Assembly: GCA_945870315.1 (NCBI GenBank)
Contig: CAMBRR010000014.1
Location: forward strand, 1 to 35,416
DNA from: an uncultured Bacteroidales bacterium
GTDB taxonomy: Bacteria; Bacteroidota; Bacteroidia; Bacteroidales; UBA932
DNA: 35,416 nt
Direction of reading: 5' to 3'
The notes under the pieces were generated by a model. That model did no database searches and was not told where the DNA came from. It saw nothing but the letters and a program-made list of their open reading frames with translations. The number at the start of each line of letters is the position of its first letter. Positions within the stretch are counted from its first letter, which is position 1. Positions 1 to 6,448 of the stretch are shown here, in pieces. Both the position numbers and the translations under genes were made by a program.

Positions 1-142
1 CTGCGCGGATGCCGTGCCCTCTTATATACATTGTAACATACAAAGTATATGTTCTGAAAAAATGCGCAAGGTCACTAATTACTGGGAACTATAGGGTGGT
101 TATCTCCCATAAGTGGAGTACCATCAGCCTTATGCAGATTCA

Positions 143-178
143 AACTGGCCAAGTATGCAGGATACTGAGCGGCCAGTT
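143..178. terminator. Two-tier hairpin downstream of greA
   Basis: Perfect 8-bp arms AACTGGCC (143-150) and GGCCAGTT (171-178) enclose a second stem, AGTAT (152-156) with ATACT (162-166), around the loop GCAGG. It lies about 20 nt past the greA stop codon on the minus strand. No U-tract follows, so it may be a transcript-end or processing hairpin rather than a classical terminator. The rest of positions 1-197 shows no convincing gene. Confidence 0.4.
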
Positions 179-197
179 GAGCGGACATCGCACCAGC

Positions 198-668
198 TCA
201 AACACATAGGGAGATACAGTCGATTCTCAGACGCAATGTTCCGGAGGGGACGCGAACCTCAGCAATTTCTCCAACCGTTTTACCCATCAGAGCGGCTCCT
301 ATCGGCGAATTCAGCGAAATCTTTCCCGCCTCCAGGTTCATCTCGTGTGGGCTTACGATTTCGTATTTCATCTTGACATTCGTGTCAAGATTCGTAAATT
401 CGACCACACTCAAAAGACAAACCCTGTCTTTGGGAAGGGCTTCAGGGTCAATAACCCGGGAATGCTCCAGAATCTTCTGCAGGAAACGTATCCGGCTTAT
501 GGTCTTAGCCTGCATCCGCTTTGCTTCACGATAGCCTGCATTATCGCTCCGGTCGCCTTGCGAAGCTGTCTCCGCAAGATTTTCCCTCACATTTGGATAG
601 ACCTCGTCGACAAGGTAGTTCAACTCGGCCATAATTTCATCGTAACGTTGTTTTGACAAGTATTCCAT
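198..668 (-). CDS. greA: Transcription elongation factor GreA/GreB family
   Basis: 156 residues, the usual size of the family. Gre factors enter the RNA polymerase secondary channel and stimulate cleavage of backtracked transcripts. The N-terminal coiled coil (about residues 1-75) starts with the family-like MEYLSKQRYDEIMAEL and has the tip segment GDRSDNAGYREAK, where acidic residues act in cleavage. The C-terminal FKBP-like domain contains SPIGAALMGKTVGE, the usual SP.G.ALLGK.VGD signature. It is the last gene of a tight leftward cluster (Dabb protein, ZIP transporter, greA) with a 27-nt gap to the ZIP stop codon. A repeated 15-nt motif ends 3 nt before its ATG, so it may also have its own start signal. 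The GreA versus GreB choice is not certain. Confidence 0.93.
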   Translation of the reverse strand: MEYLSKQRYDEIMAELNYLVDEVYPNVRENLAETASQGDRSDNAGYREAKRMQAKTISRIRFLQKILEHSRVIDPEALPKDRVCLLSVVEFTNLDTNVKMKYEIVSPHEMNLEAGKISLNSPIGAALMGKTVGEIAEVRVPSGTLRLRIDCISLCV

Positions 669-671
669 AGC

Positions 672-686
672 TAAGTAATCCTCAAA
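672..686 (-). promoter_or_regulatory. Copy 1 of TTTGAGGATTACTWA motif, before greA
   Basis: On the minus strand the sequence reads TTTGAGGATTACTTA and ends 3 nt before the greA ATG. The same 15-nt core occurs at 11778-11792, 13185-13199 and 17157-17171, each time pointing toward the next gene. This copy sits in the short gap between the ZIP gene and greA. Confidence 0.6.
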
Positions 687-695
687 TGGTAAAAA

Positions 696-1472
696 TTAAC
701 CCAAAGCGACGTCTAGGGCCATCATCAGGGAGAATCCAACGGCAAACATTATAGTGCCGACATTGGAATGGCTGCCCGATGACATCTCCGGGATGAGCTC
801 TTCCACAACGACATAAATCATTGCTCCAGCTGCAAAACTGAGGAAATATGGCAGGAACGGGATGATTGATGAAGCAATGGCAATTGTCAGCAGGGCTCCC
901 AGCGGTTCAACGATTCCGGACAAGGCACCATAGAGAAAGGATTTTCTCCGGGACAATCCGTCTGCACGAAGAGGCATTGAAATGATTGCTCCCTCCGGGA
1001 AATTCTGGATGGCTATACCTATTGCAAGAGCCAGGGCTCCTGTCAATGTAATTACCGAATCTCCCGCCATCCATCCGGCATAGGTGACACCGACGGCCAT
1101 TCCCTCCGGGATATTGTGGAGGGTAACTGCAAGTATCAGCTTGGTCCGGCGTTTGAGTTTAGTCTTCGGTCCCTCATCCTCGGTACCATGATTGTGCAGA
1201 TGCGGGATTATATGATCCAGAAGCAACAGGAACAATATTCCAGCCCAGAAACCCACAACAGCAGGGACAAAGGCCCATTTTCCCATCCCTTCCGCATGAT
1301 TCATCGAAGGAATGAGCAGACTCCAGATTGAAGCGGCAACCATGACTCCGGCTGCGAAACCGGACAGAGCTCTCTCAACACTCCGGCTGATGCCATCCTT
1401 CAAAAACAGCACACAGGAGGCTCCAATCACCGTACCGGCCAGAGGAATAAGCAGTATCCACAAATCAGTCAT
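696..1472 (-). CDS. ZIP family metal transporter
   Basis: A 258-residue inner-membrane protein with about eight hydrophobic segments, of the ZIP (ZupT/GufA-like) family that imports zinc or other divalent metals. The two signature helices are visible: HNIPEGMAVGV near residue 120 and QNFPEGAIISMPL near residue 155, holding the intramembrane His/Asn/Glu metal ligands. A His-rich loop, DHIIPHLHNHG, follows the third helix and probably binds metal. EPLGA lies in a later helix. The start ATG is clear, 23 nt after the stop of the upstream Dabb gene, and greA follows 27 nt downstream, so co-transcription is likely. Metal specificity cannot be read from sequence. Confidence 0.93.
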   Translation of the reverse strand: MTDLWILLIPLAGTVIGASCVLFLKDGISRSVERALSGFAAGVMVAASIWSLLIPSMNHAEGMGKWAFVPAVVGFWAGILFLLLLDHIIPHLHNHGTEDEGPKTKLKRRTKLILAVTLHNIPEGMAVGVTYAGWMAGDSVITLTGALALAIGIAIQNFPEGAIISMPLRADGLSRRKSFLYGALSGIVEPLGALLTIAIASSIIPFLPYFLSFAAGAMIYVVVEELIPEMSSGSHSNVGTIMFAVGFSLMMALDVALG

Positions 1473-1495
1473 AGCATTTAGAGAAAGGCCTGTTA

Positions 1496-1801
1496 CTAAA
1501 TCTCAAAATCAAGGCAGCTGCGCAGTGCCGTAAATGGGCGTACCTTTGTGTTTGCAACTTCAACATGGGCCGGATGAACGGCATAAGCCTTGAGTGCCTC
1601 CTCCGATTCAAGGGTGCAGTCAAGCATCACGTCAGCATTTGAAGAACAAAGTCTCCCGGCAGTCTGGACCTTCACATCAAGCAGTCCGGGAACCTTCCCT
1701 ACAAGTCCCTCAAGTCCTTCTTTGATCCCCGCCTTGATTGTCTCCTTTTCAGTATCGGAAAGCTCACTTTTGAGCGTCCAGAGAATTATGTGTTTTACCA
1801 T
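1496..1801 (-). CDS. Dabb (stress-responsive alpha/beta barrel) domain protein
   Basis: 101 residues forming a single Dabb domain, a dimeric ferredoxin-like alpha/beta barrel fold. Family marks are the opening MVKHIILWTLK, the central VPGLLDVKV, and the closing HPAHVEVANTKVRPF, whose His and Val residues line the barrel. The role of small stand-alone Dabb proteins is mostly unknown; some relatives bind or cyclise small hydrophobic molecules. It is first in the leftward run Dabb-ZIP-greA. Its likely promoter is TAGATTTG at 1913-1920, which leaves a leader of about 105 nt that contains a remnant of an EFR1 ferrodoxin gene. Confidence 0.88.
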   Translation of the reverse strand: MVKHIILWTLKSELSDTEKETIKAGIKEGLEGLVGKVPGLLDVKVQTAGRLCSSNADVMLDCTLESEEALKAYAVHPAHVEVANTKVRPFTALRSCLDFEI

Positions 1802-1827
1802 AAAATTGTATGTTTATCAGTTATTTA

Positions 1828-1911
1828 TTAAAAGTGATACTGGCCTTTGCCGGCTATAAGTTTGCCGGGAATCAGGTCAGACACTGTCTGTCTGCCTTTA
1901 ATTTTTAACAT
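1828..1911 (-). pseudogene. Internally deleted EFR1-ferrodoxin remnant (27 codons)
   Basis: A 27-codon frame whose product joins two separated pieces of the intact EFR1 ferrodoxin at 12371-13174. Residues 4-17 (IKGRQTVSDLIPGK) match residues 150-163 of the intact protein (IRNKQTVLDLIPGK). Residues 18-27 (LIAGKGQYHF) match its final residues (LTAGKGQYYFK). The missing stretch of about 93 residues holds both iron-sulfur motifs. The similarity runs past the stop codon (AATAACTGATAA against AATAGCTGATAA), so the match is at DNA level. It keeps an ATG two bases after the promoter box at 1913-1920. It is best seen as a dead gene now forming the Dabb leader; translation as a leader peptide is possible. 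Confidence 0.7.
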
Positions 1912-1912
1912 G

Positions 1913-1920
1913 CAAATCTA
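1913..1920 (-). promoter_or_regulatory. Bacteroidota -7 box TAGATTTG
   Basis: On the minus strand TAGATTTG matches the TAnnTTTG -7 consensus of Bacteroidota housekeeping promoters. It faces the Dabb-ZIP-greA cluster and lies just before the ATG of the EFR1 remnant. No clear -33 TTTG was found. Confidence 0.5.
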
Positions 1921-1931
1921 TAAAATATTAT

Positions 1932-1960
1932 TCAAGTATCGCAAGTGATAGCTTATTATG
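1932..1960. repeat. 29-bp dispersed repeat, copy A
   Basis: This 29-bp stretch matches 24968-24996 at 27 of 29 positions. The shared core is TCGCAAGTGATA followed by CTTATTATG. Copy B lies just ahead of the VapC-type toxin-antitoxin genes. Copy A sits in an intergenic region next to an EFR1 remnant, with no toxin-antitoxin genes beside it. Confidence 0.65.
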
Positions 1961-2073
1961 AACCTATAATAGAAACTTTATGATAAATTTGCAGAAATGA
2001 ATATACAAATGCTCTTGGTATGAGAGTCGAGATTGTAAAGAGTGTGTAATGTATATCAAATCAAAAAAAATCA

Positions 2074-2081
2074 TACATTTG
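2074..2081 (+). promoter_or_regulatory. -7 box TACATTTG for RhuM remnant
   Basis: TACATTTG matches TAnnTTTG and ends 6 nt before the ATG of the RhuM-like remnant, implying a nearly leaderless transcript. Another match, TAAATTTG at 1984-1991, has no gene behind it. Confidence 0.4.
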
Positions 2082-2087
2082 TAAGGT

Positions 2088-2246
2088 ATGAAGAAGAATT
2101 TACATATAAGAAACAGTACAGCTGAATTCCTGACTTTCGTCCTTGACGGCAAGGAAGATGGAGTTCAGGTGCTATATAAAGACGAAACGATATGGGCTAC
2201 TCAGAAGGCCATGTCAATACTTTTTGATTATTCCACAGTCTTATGA
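2088..2246 (+). pseudogene. Truncated RhuM-like N-terminus
   Basis: A 52-codon frame that resembles only the first part of the RhuM/virulence-protein family. The segment DETIWATQKAMSILFDYST corresponds to the family's N-terminal helix that usually reads roughly D.TVWLTQ.QMAELF. Full-length members have over 300 residues, and here a TGA stops the frame just where the next helix should begin. A promoter box precedes it closely. The neighbour is dinD, another gene typical of phage- and plasmid-derived accessory islands, so this looks like the debris of such an island. The remnant is too short for a firm family call. Confidence 0.55.
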
Positions 2247-2261
2247 GTTACAGGTATAAAC

Positions 2262-2296
2262 AAAAAGTCCATGCCTGATGTTGTTGACATGGACTT
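2262..2296 (-). terminator. Intrinsic terminator of dinD
   Basis: A perfect 9-bp stem, AAGTCCATG (2265-2273) with CATGGACTT (2288-2296), is followed on the minus strand by a short U-run encoded by 2262-2266. It lies 40 nt after the dinD stop codon. A separate 14-bp palindrome, ATGTTTATAAACAT, sits between them at 2306-2319. Confidence 0.7.
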
Positions 2297-2335
2297 GAAT
2301 AGCTTATGTTTATAAACATTTGTTGTTGGTCAAAA

Positions 2336-3205
2336 TTATTCTTTTTTGATTTTCGGAAGCTTTGCAGATGTCTTTTCTATCTTCTTCTGTTCTGATGCAA
2401 CTCGTCTTTCCAACTTCTTGATGTCCTCTGCAGGAGGTAGTTCTTCCGGCTTGATTCCTCGATCTCCCAGCATCTTCCTCACACTTTCGTTGTTCTGCAT
2501 GTGTTCGGTTGTGATGGCTCTTTCTCCGTAAAGATCCTTGTTCTCTACATTGTAGTTGGTCATTTCAGTGGCAAGGTTCTTTGCAGCGATAGTAAGAGTA
2601 GGGAGGAAGTCTGCCAATGGTCTATTGTCCTTTACTCCGAGCCTTCGCTTCATGTCCTCGGTTGTGTGTCCGCCGAAAAGGACAGCATCGCCTTTTGAGC
2701 GGATGCGACCAAATCCTTTGTCGTCAACACCTCTTTCGTAGATGTTCTGAGAAAGCTGTTTTTCAGATGCACGCAGTTTGTCACGTGTTTCAAGTCTAGA
2801 CAGATGTTTCAATCGTTCTTCGATGAGTTCTGCCTTTCTGGTCTGCACGGCAAAGTAACTCTGTGCGAATGCAACCTGTTCCTTTCGCGGGTCACCATTC
2901 TGAGCAATCAGATAGCAAGCATATCTTGTGAGCATATAATCTTGAACCTCACGTACTCCGCCATTACCGAGAGTGATCGTTTTCGTGACCTCACGAAAAT
3001 GATCATCTATATTGATGCCTTGCGAGTGGCATGATTCAACAGCCCTTTTGATTGCTGTCTGGAAGTTCTCCCATCTACTATAACCTAAAACGGCCTGCAG
3101 ATCTCTTGCAAACCAGATTTCTACTTGTTCTTTGTATTCTCCTTCGATGAATGTAGCAATCGAGTCGAAGGATGACTTGTATTCTATAATAGTATTTCTA
3201 TCCAT
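2336..3205 (-). CDS. dinD: DNA-damage-inducible protein D (BRO-N domain)
   Basis: 289 residues, full length for the DinD family. The N-terminal BRO-N/antirepressor-like domain (about residues 10-120) includes VEIWFARDLQAVLGYSRWENF and continues through DYMLTRYACYLIAQNGDPRK and FAQSYFAVQTRKAE, all strong family blocks. The central part has the hallmark NIYERGVDDKGFGRIRSKGD and RPLADFLPTLTIAAKNLATE. The C-terminus is Lys-rich and probably coiled. In E. coli DinD is SOS-induced and inhibits RecA-mediated strand exchange; whether this holds here is unknown. A -7 box, TAATTTTG, lies at 3222-3229. Codons 69-75 (HFREVTK) are themselves a near-perfect palindrome of the same kind as two upstream sites. 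It stands alone, flanked by non-coding or decayed DNA. Confidence 0.93.
   Translation of the reverse strand: MDRNTIIEYKSSFDSIATFIEGEYKEQVEIWFARDLQAVLGYSRWENFQTAIKRAVESCHSQGINIDDHFREVTKTITLGNGGVREVQDYMLTRYACYLIAQNGDPRKEQVAFAQSYFAVQTRKAELIEERLKHLSRLETRDKLRASEKQLSQNIYERGVDDKGFGRIRSKGDAVLFGGHTTEDMKRRLGVKDNRPLADFLPTLTIAAKNLATEMTNYNVENKDLYGERAITTEHMQNNESVRKMLGDRGIKPEELPPAEDIKKLERRVASEQKKIEKTSAKLPKIKKE
2974..3005. repeat. Long palindrome P3 inside dinD
   Basis: Arms of 14 nt, TGATCGTTTTCGTG (2974-2987) and CACGAAAATGATCA (2992-3005), with one mismatch and a 4-nt spacer. They share the core TTTTCGTG-4 nt-CACGAAAA with P1 and P2. This copy encodes residues 68-77 of DinD. Confidence 0.75.
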
Positions 3206-3221
3206 GTTCCCTTATTTTTGT

Positions 3222-3229
3222 CAAAATTA
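3222..3229 (-). promoter_or_regulatory. -7 box TAATTTTG for dinD
   Basis: TAATTTTG on the minus strand fits TAnnTTTG and lies 16 nt before the dinD ATG. It is placed between palindrome P3 (about 230 bp downstream) and P1 (about 75 bp upstream). No clear -33 element was seen. Confidence 0.5.
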
Positions 3230-3285
3230 CAGAATATTTTCATATACGCCATCTATCCAAATAAAAAAGTTTTTAACAACTGTTG

Positions 3286-3317
3286 GGGACATTTTCGTGG
3301 CGTCACGAAAATGTCCC
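3286..3317. repeat. Long palindrome P1 upstream of dinD
   Basis: Perfect 14-nt arms GGGACATTTTCGTG (3286-3299) and CACGAAAATGTCCC (3304-3317) with spacer GCGT. Downstream DNA also resembles that after P2 (CCTTCAGAGG against CCTTCAAAGG, then a T-rich run), so the duplicated unit is about 65 bp. The stretch from 3206 to 3909 holds no convincing gene; it contains P1, P2 and an AT-hook remnant. Confidence 0.8.
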
Positions 3318-3514
3318 ACAGGACCTTCAGAGGCCGTTTTTACATTAAATCGCATGTGTTTCTGTGTTGTGGGGTTAATAGTATTTTCTCATTCTTTTAT
3401 AACTTGAGAAATAGACGTATATCTGCATTGGAATCCCCGTATGTCCCTGAGCAATCGAACATGCGGGTTTAGTCTTTTTAAGGAGTATTCTGCTCTTTGG
3501 TTTTATATGAACAA

Positions 3515-3546
3515 AGAACATTTTCGTGATGTCACGAAAATGTTCT
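3515..3546. repeat. Long palindrome P2 upstream of dinD
   Basis: Perfect 14-nt arms AGAACATTTTCGTG (3515-3528) and CACGAAAATGTTCT (3533-3546) with spacer ATGT. The inner 11 nt of each arm are identical to P1, while the outer bases differ in a compensatory way (GGG/CCC against AGA/TCT), which keeps the pairing. That is what selection for symmetry would produce. Confidence 0.8.
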
Positions 3547-3803
3547 AGAATCCCTTCAAAGGTACATTTTATACCATTTCACTCTGACAGTTCTCTGGCA
3601 ATTTCATCAGAAAATCCGCAGATCCAATAAGGAGCAAGTTAAAAATATTACCTTCAATCTTGATCTTAGTGGACTAAACTAAAGATAAACATTATTCTTA
3701 TGCTATTACACGGTAACTTTTGGTGTCCGGATCTTTTGTTTTCATGATACAAGGTTTTAGACATTATTGTCATAATTGAATAATGTTTTCCCAATCAATT
3801 AGA

Positions 3804-3854
3804 CTATATTGATTTCTTTGGCCGTCCCGGCTTCCTCTTTTCCGGTTCTCCGGC
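3804..3854 (-). pseudogene. Orphan AT-hook C-terminal tail
   Basis: A 16-codon frame with no start reads PEKRKPGRPKKSI and then a stop. The GRP core in basic residues is the AT-hook DNA-binding motif, common at the C-terminus of Bacteroidota DNA-binding proteins. An in-frame TAA stands immediately upstream, so only the end of a former gene survives, if it was one. Confidence 0.3.
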
Positions 3855-3886
3855 TTAGGAAGCACAGGTTATTTTTTAACAATTAC

Positions 3887-3894
3887 TATATTTG
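3887..3894 (+). promoter_or_regulatory. -7 box TATATTTG for the Sel1-repeat gene
   Basis: TATATTTG matches TAnnTTTG exactly and ends 15 nt before the ATG at 3910, giving a very short leader. Confidence 0.6.
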
Positions 3895-3909
3895 TGGAAC
3901 TAATCATAT

Positions 3910-5799
3910 ATGAAAATGACTGACAAGATACAACAGCTCTTCTGCGAGTACAAGTCAGCCGATGCTTTCTGGGCGGCTGCTGAAAATGTGATGACTGACA
4001 CATGGTGCCAGACAATGTTCCTGCGTATCGCGAATCATAAAAGCCATATAATCAATCTATTAGATGACATCGACAAAATTCGGGAACTTGCAGATGGCGG
4101 CAACCCTTATATGCAATATGCATACGCCAGGCTGCACGATGTCCTTGTCCTGGAAGCGGACTCAGTGAACATTTACGAGAAATACTACACACTCGCAATG
4201 GAAGCCGGCATCGCAGATGCCCGTATGCAGCTTGCATTTTCCTGGCGGGACTGTGATTTCGGCGAGGTTGACATAAGGCGCTACAGAAACTACATGGAAC
4301 AGGCTCTGGAAGAAGGCAGCGAACGAGCCGCACAGCATAAACTCCACGAAATGATTTTAGGCTCTGATGGAGTTAGGCCCGATCCAAAAAAGGCACTAAA
4401 TATCATTGACAGGTATCTCAAGGAATGCAATGATGAACCAGATCCTTACTATTACAGGTTGATGGCTATGGCAAAGGAAAAACTCGGAATGAAGGAAGAA
4501 GCCGCAGCTGACTACCAGACAGCTACCCGAAAGGGAGAAAGCGAGTCATTTTTCAATCTGGCACTCCTGACCTGCTGTAACGATGAGGGCACTATAGTTG
4601 ATTATGAACGTTTTTCCGAAATCATGAGTCAAGGACAGGACGCCGGTTCCGCTTCTGCATATCTGGAGACATCAATACTTATTACTCCTGAGGCTTTCGA
4701 TGCCATGGACGATGAAACAAAGACTCAGATCAGCAAACTCCTTGTCGAACAGCTGGTTTTATCTTCATCTATGGGTGATGGTGATGCCGCATATTTACTT
4801 GGCTCATATTATGAGGAAGGAATGTATGGATTGGAACAGGACTATGAAAAGGCCTGGCAACTCTATGCTGAAAGCGCCACAAAACGCTCAGCTTACGGAT
4901 ATGAAAGCCTCAGCCGGATGATTCTTGAGGATGGCACTGCGCCTGAGAAATATGGTGAAGAATTTGGCTATGAATGTGCTTACCGCGCTTATGTGCTTGG
5001 ATGTGAAACACTTGAGACTTTGATACGCGGCTATAAGAATGGTTTTCTGACACATCATGCAGCGGTCATCGAAGAGTTCTATCTGCCACGTTATGAACAG
5101 GAATTCGGAGGCGAAGATTATGACGACCCTGAAATTGAGGAAGATTGCTGGACCGGGTATGACGACCCTGACATAGTGGTGCCGGAATATAAAAGCAGTC
5201 AGACTTCATCGAATAATCCTGATGAGCTGCTGAAAACCTGTACTGAGTGCGTGAAGCAGGCAAAGGAAGCGATGGAAGACTACAAAAGTCCTTGGATGGT
5301 TGCTGAATTGGCACGCAAATATGCTGATGCCGCTGAAATATTGAAAGGTTATGAGCACCTGGTCAATACTCTATACAGTCTGAACAAGGAGATGCTGGAA
5401 CAGATTTACGACCATCCTCGCCTAAAACTGAGACTGTTGAGAATACAATTGTCCGTGCTGAGATATATAGAGGCCCTCAATGGTCACGAACTTGGCATTA
5501 CTGAAGACGTCCGCGATGAGATTGATGAACTTTCAAACTGCATAGCACTTGCCGATGAGGGTCGCCTTGATGAAATACCTCAGACAGGCCATCTCAAACG
5601 TGACCCTGTGGAGTGGACGGCGCGTTGGGAAGAAGTCATAGACGAGGCTGACCGCATTGCATACGAGAATCTCCGGGATGTGCCTCGCGGTATGGGATGG
5701 TGCTTCGGATTCTGGAGCGAACGGAAGGCTGCACTCAGAAAATTCGGCATCGATTGGCGCAGCCCTGGCAATATGAATCCCAGAGTGTTGTTTGACTAG
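3910..5799 (+). CDS. Sel1/TPR-repeat protein
   Basis: A 629-residue cytoplasmic protein with no signal peptide. Several stretches fit the Sel1-like repeat (alanine- and glycine-containing helix pairs), for example GNPYMQYAYARLHD near residue 60, YTLAMEAGIADARMQLA near 95, and the clearest one, GDAAYLLGSYYEEGMYGLEQDYEKAWQ near 295. Such repeats are protein-protein scaffolds. Residues about 395-425 form an acidic linker rich in Asp and Glu. The remainder is helical, without a recognised domain. The end (RGMGWCFGFWSERKAALRKFGIDWRSPG) looks folded and may be a separate module. The dtd gene follows after 37 nt and may share the transcript. No specific function can be assigned. Confidence 0.8.
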   Translation: MKMTDKIQQLFCEYKSADAFWAAAENVMTDTWCQTMFLRIANHKSHIINLLDDIDKIRELADGGNPYMQYAYARLHDVLVLEADSVNIYEKYYTLAMEAGIADARMQLAFSWRDCDFGEVDIRRYRNYMEQALEEGSERAAQHKLHEMILGSDGVRPDPKKALNIIDRYLKECNDEPDPYYYRLMAMAKEKLGMKEEAAADYQTATRKGESESFFNLALLTCCNDEGTIVDYERFSEIMSQGQDAGSASAYLETSILITPEAFDAMDDETKTQISKLLVEQLVLSSSMGDGDAAYLLGSYYEEGMYGLEQDYEKAWQLYAESATKRSAYGYESLSRMILEDGTAPEKYGEEFGYECAYRAYVLGCETLETLIRGYKNGFLTHHAAVIEEFYLPRYEQEFGGEDYDDPEIEEDCWTGYDDPDIVVPEYKSSQTSSNNPDELLKTCTECVKQAKEAMEDYKSPWMVAELARKYADAAEILKGYEHLVNTLYSLNKEMLEQIYDHPRLKLRLLRIQLSVLRYIEALNGHELGITEDVRDEIDELSNCIALADEGRLDEIPQTGHLKRDPVEWTARWEEVIDEADRIAYENLRDVPRGMGWCFGFWSERKAALRKFGIDWRSPGNMNPRVLFD

Positions 5800-5836
5800 A
5801 GAAGTTGTCCCAAAATAAGAGCTTAAGACTACCGCA

Positions 5837-6289
5837 ATGAGACTTGTAATACAGAGAGTAAAGGAAGCGTCTGTCACCATTGACGGCAAGACAGTATCCA
5901 CCATCGGGCAGGGGCTGTTTATCCTTGTCGGTGTGGAGAATGGCGACACTGAGACTGATATGGAATGGTTGGCGGCAAAGGCTGCCGGACTCCGCATTTT
6001 CAATGACGAAAATGGCGTGATGAACCGCAATGTGGTTGATGCGAATGGGCAATTACTTGCCGTATCGCAGTTTACCCTCACTGCTTCCACAAAGAAAGGT
6101 AACCGGCCATCCTACATACGGGCAGCAGGTCACGAGTTGGCTGTTCCCCTATATGACAAGTTCTGCACCCGTCTCTCAGAGATAACAGCCAGACCGGTAC
6201 AGAAAGGCGTTTTCGGTGCAGATATGCAATGCGCCCTTGTCAATGACGGCCCGGTAACAATAATAATCGATTCGCGAATAAAGGAATAA
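5837..6289 (+). CDS. dtd: D-aminoacyl-tRNA deacylase
   Basis: 150 residues, standard length. DTD hydrolyses D-amino acids (and misattached glycine) from tRNA, recycling the tRNA and protecting translation. The protein opens with MRLVIQRVKEASVTIDG, the family signature. The SQFTLTASTKKGNRPS segment carries the catalytic SQFTL motif, and NDGPVTIIIDS near the C-terminus is the Gly-cisPro chirality-checking motif with the usual GP. Everything needed for activity appears present. It lies 37 nt after the Sel1-repeat gene and converges on the Na/Pi symporter gene. Confidence 0.96.
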   Translation: MRLVIQRVKEASVTIDGKTVSTIGQGLFILVGVENGDTETDMEWLAAKAAGLRIFNDENGVMNRNVVDANGQLLAVSQFTLTASTKKGNRPSYIRAAGHELAVPLYDKFCTRLSEITARPVQKGVFGADMQCALVNDGPVTIIIDSRIKE

Positions 6290-6448
6290 TGCCCAACCTA
6301 AGCGTAATAATGTGTGAACTCAAAATCCCGTCATAAATAATAGTAGCACACTCAGGTCCAAAATAGCAGCAGGGGGACCTCCTGCTCAGGAATCCCCTAC
6401 CAAAGAAAATGCTTATAGCATTGTTTGAGAATATTTCAATGATATATA

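Noticed and set aside
75..188. A 37-codon minus-strand frame directly after greA
   Set aside because: It lies over the two-tier hairpin at 143-178, has no promoter or known relatives, and its start follows the greA stop in the same frame; chance is the simpler explanation.
3132..3472. Overlapping plus-strand frames across the dinD promoter region
   Set aside because: They run through the palindromes and low-complexity DNA, have no family features, and oppose a well-supported gene. Their HFRGVTKM peptide only reflects the palindrome.
6290..6448. Possible terminator or small RNA between dtd and the symporter gene
   Set aside because: AGCAGG/CCTGCT and ATGC/GCAT stems can be drawn, but there is no U-tract and the arms are short; nothing convincing.
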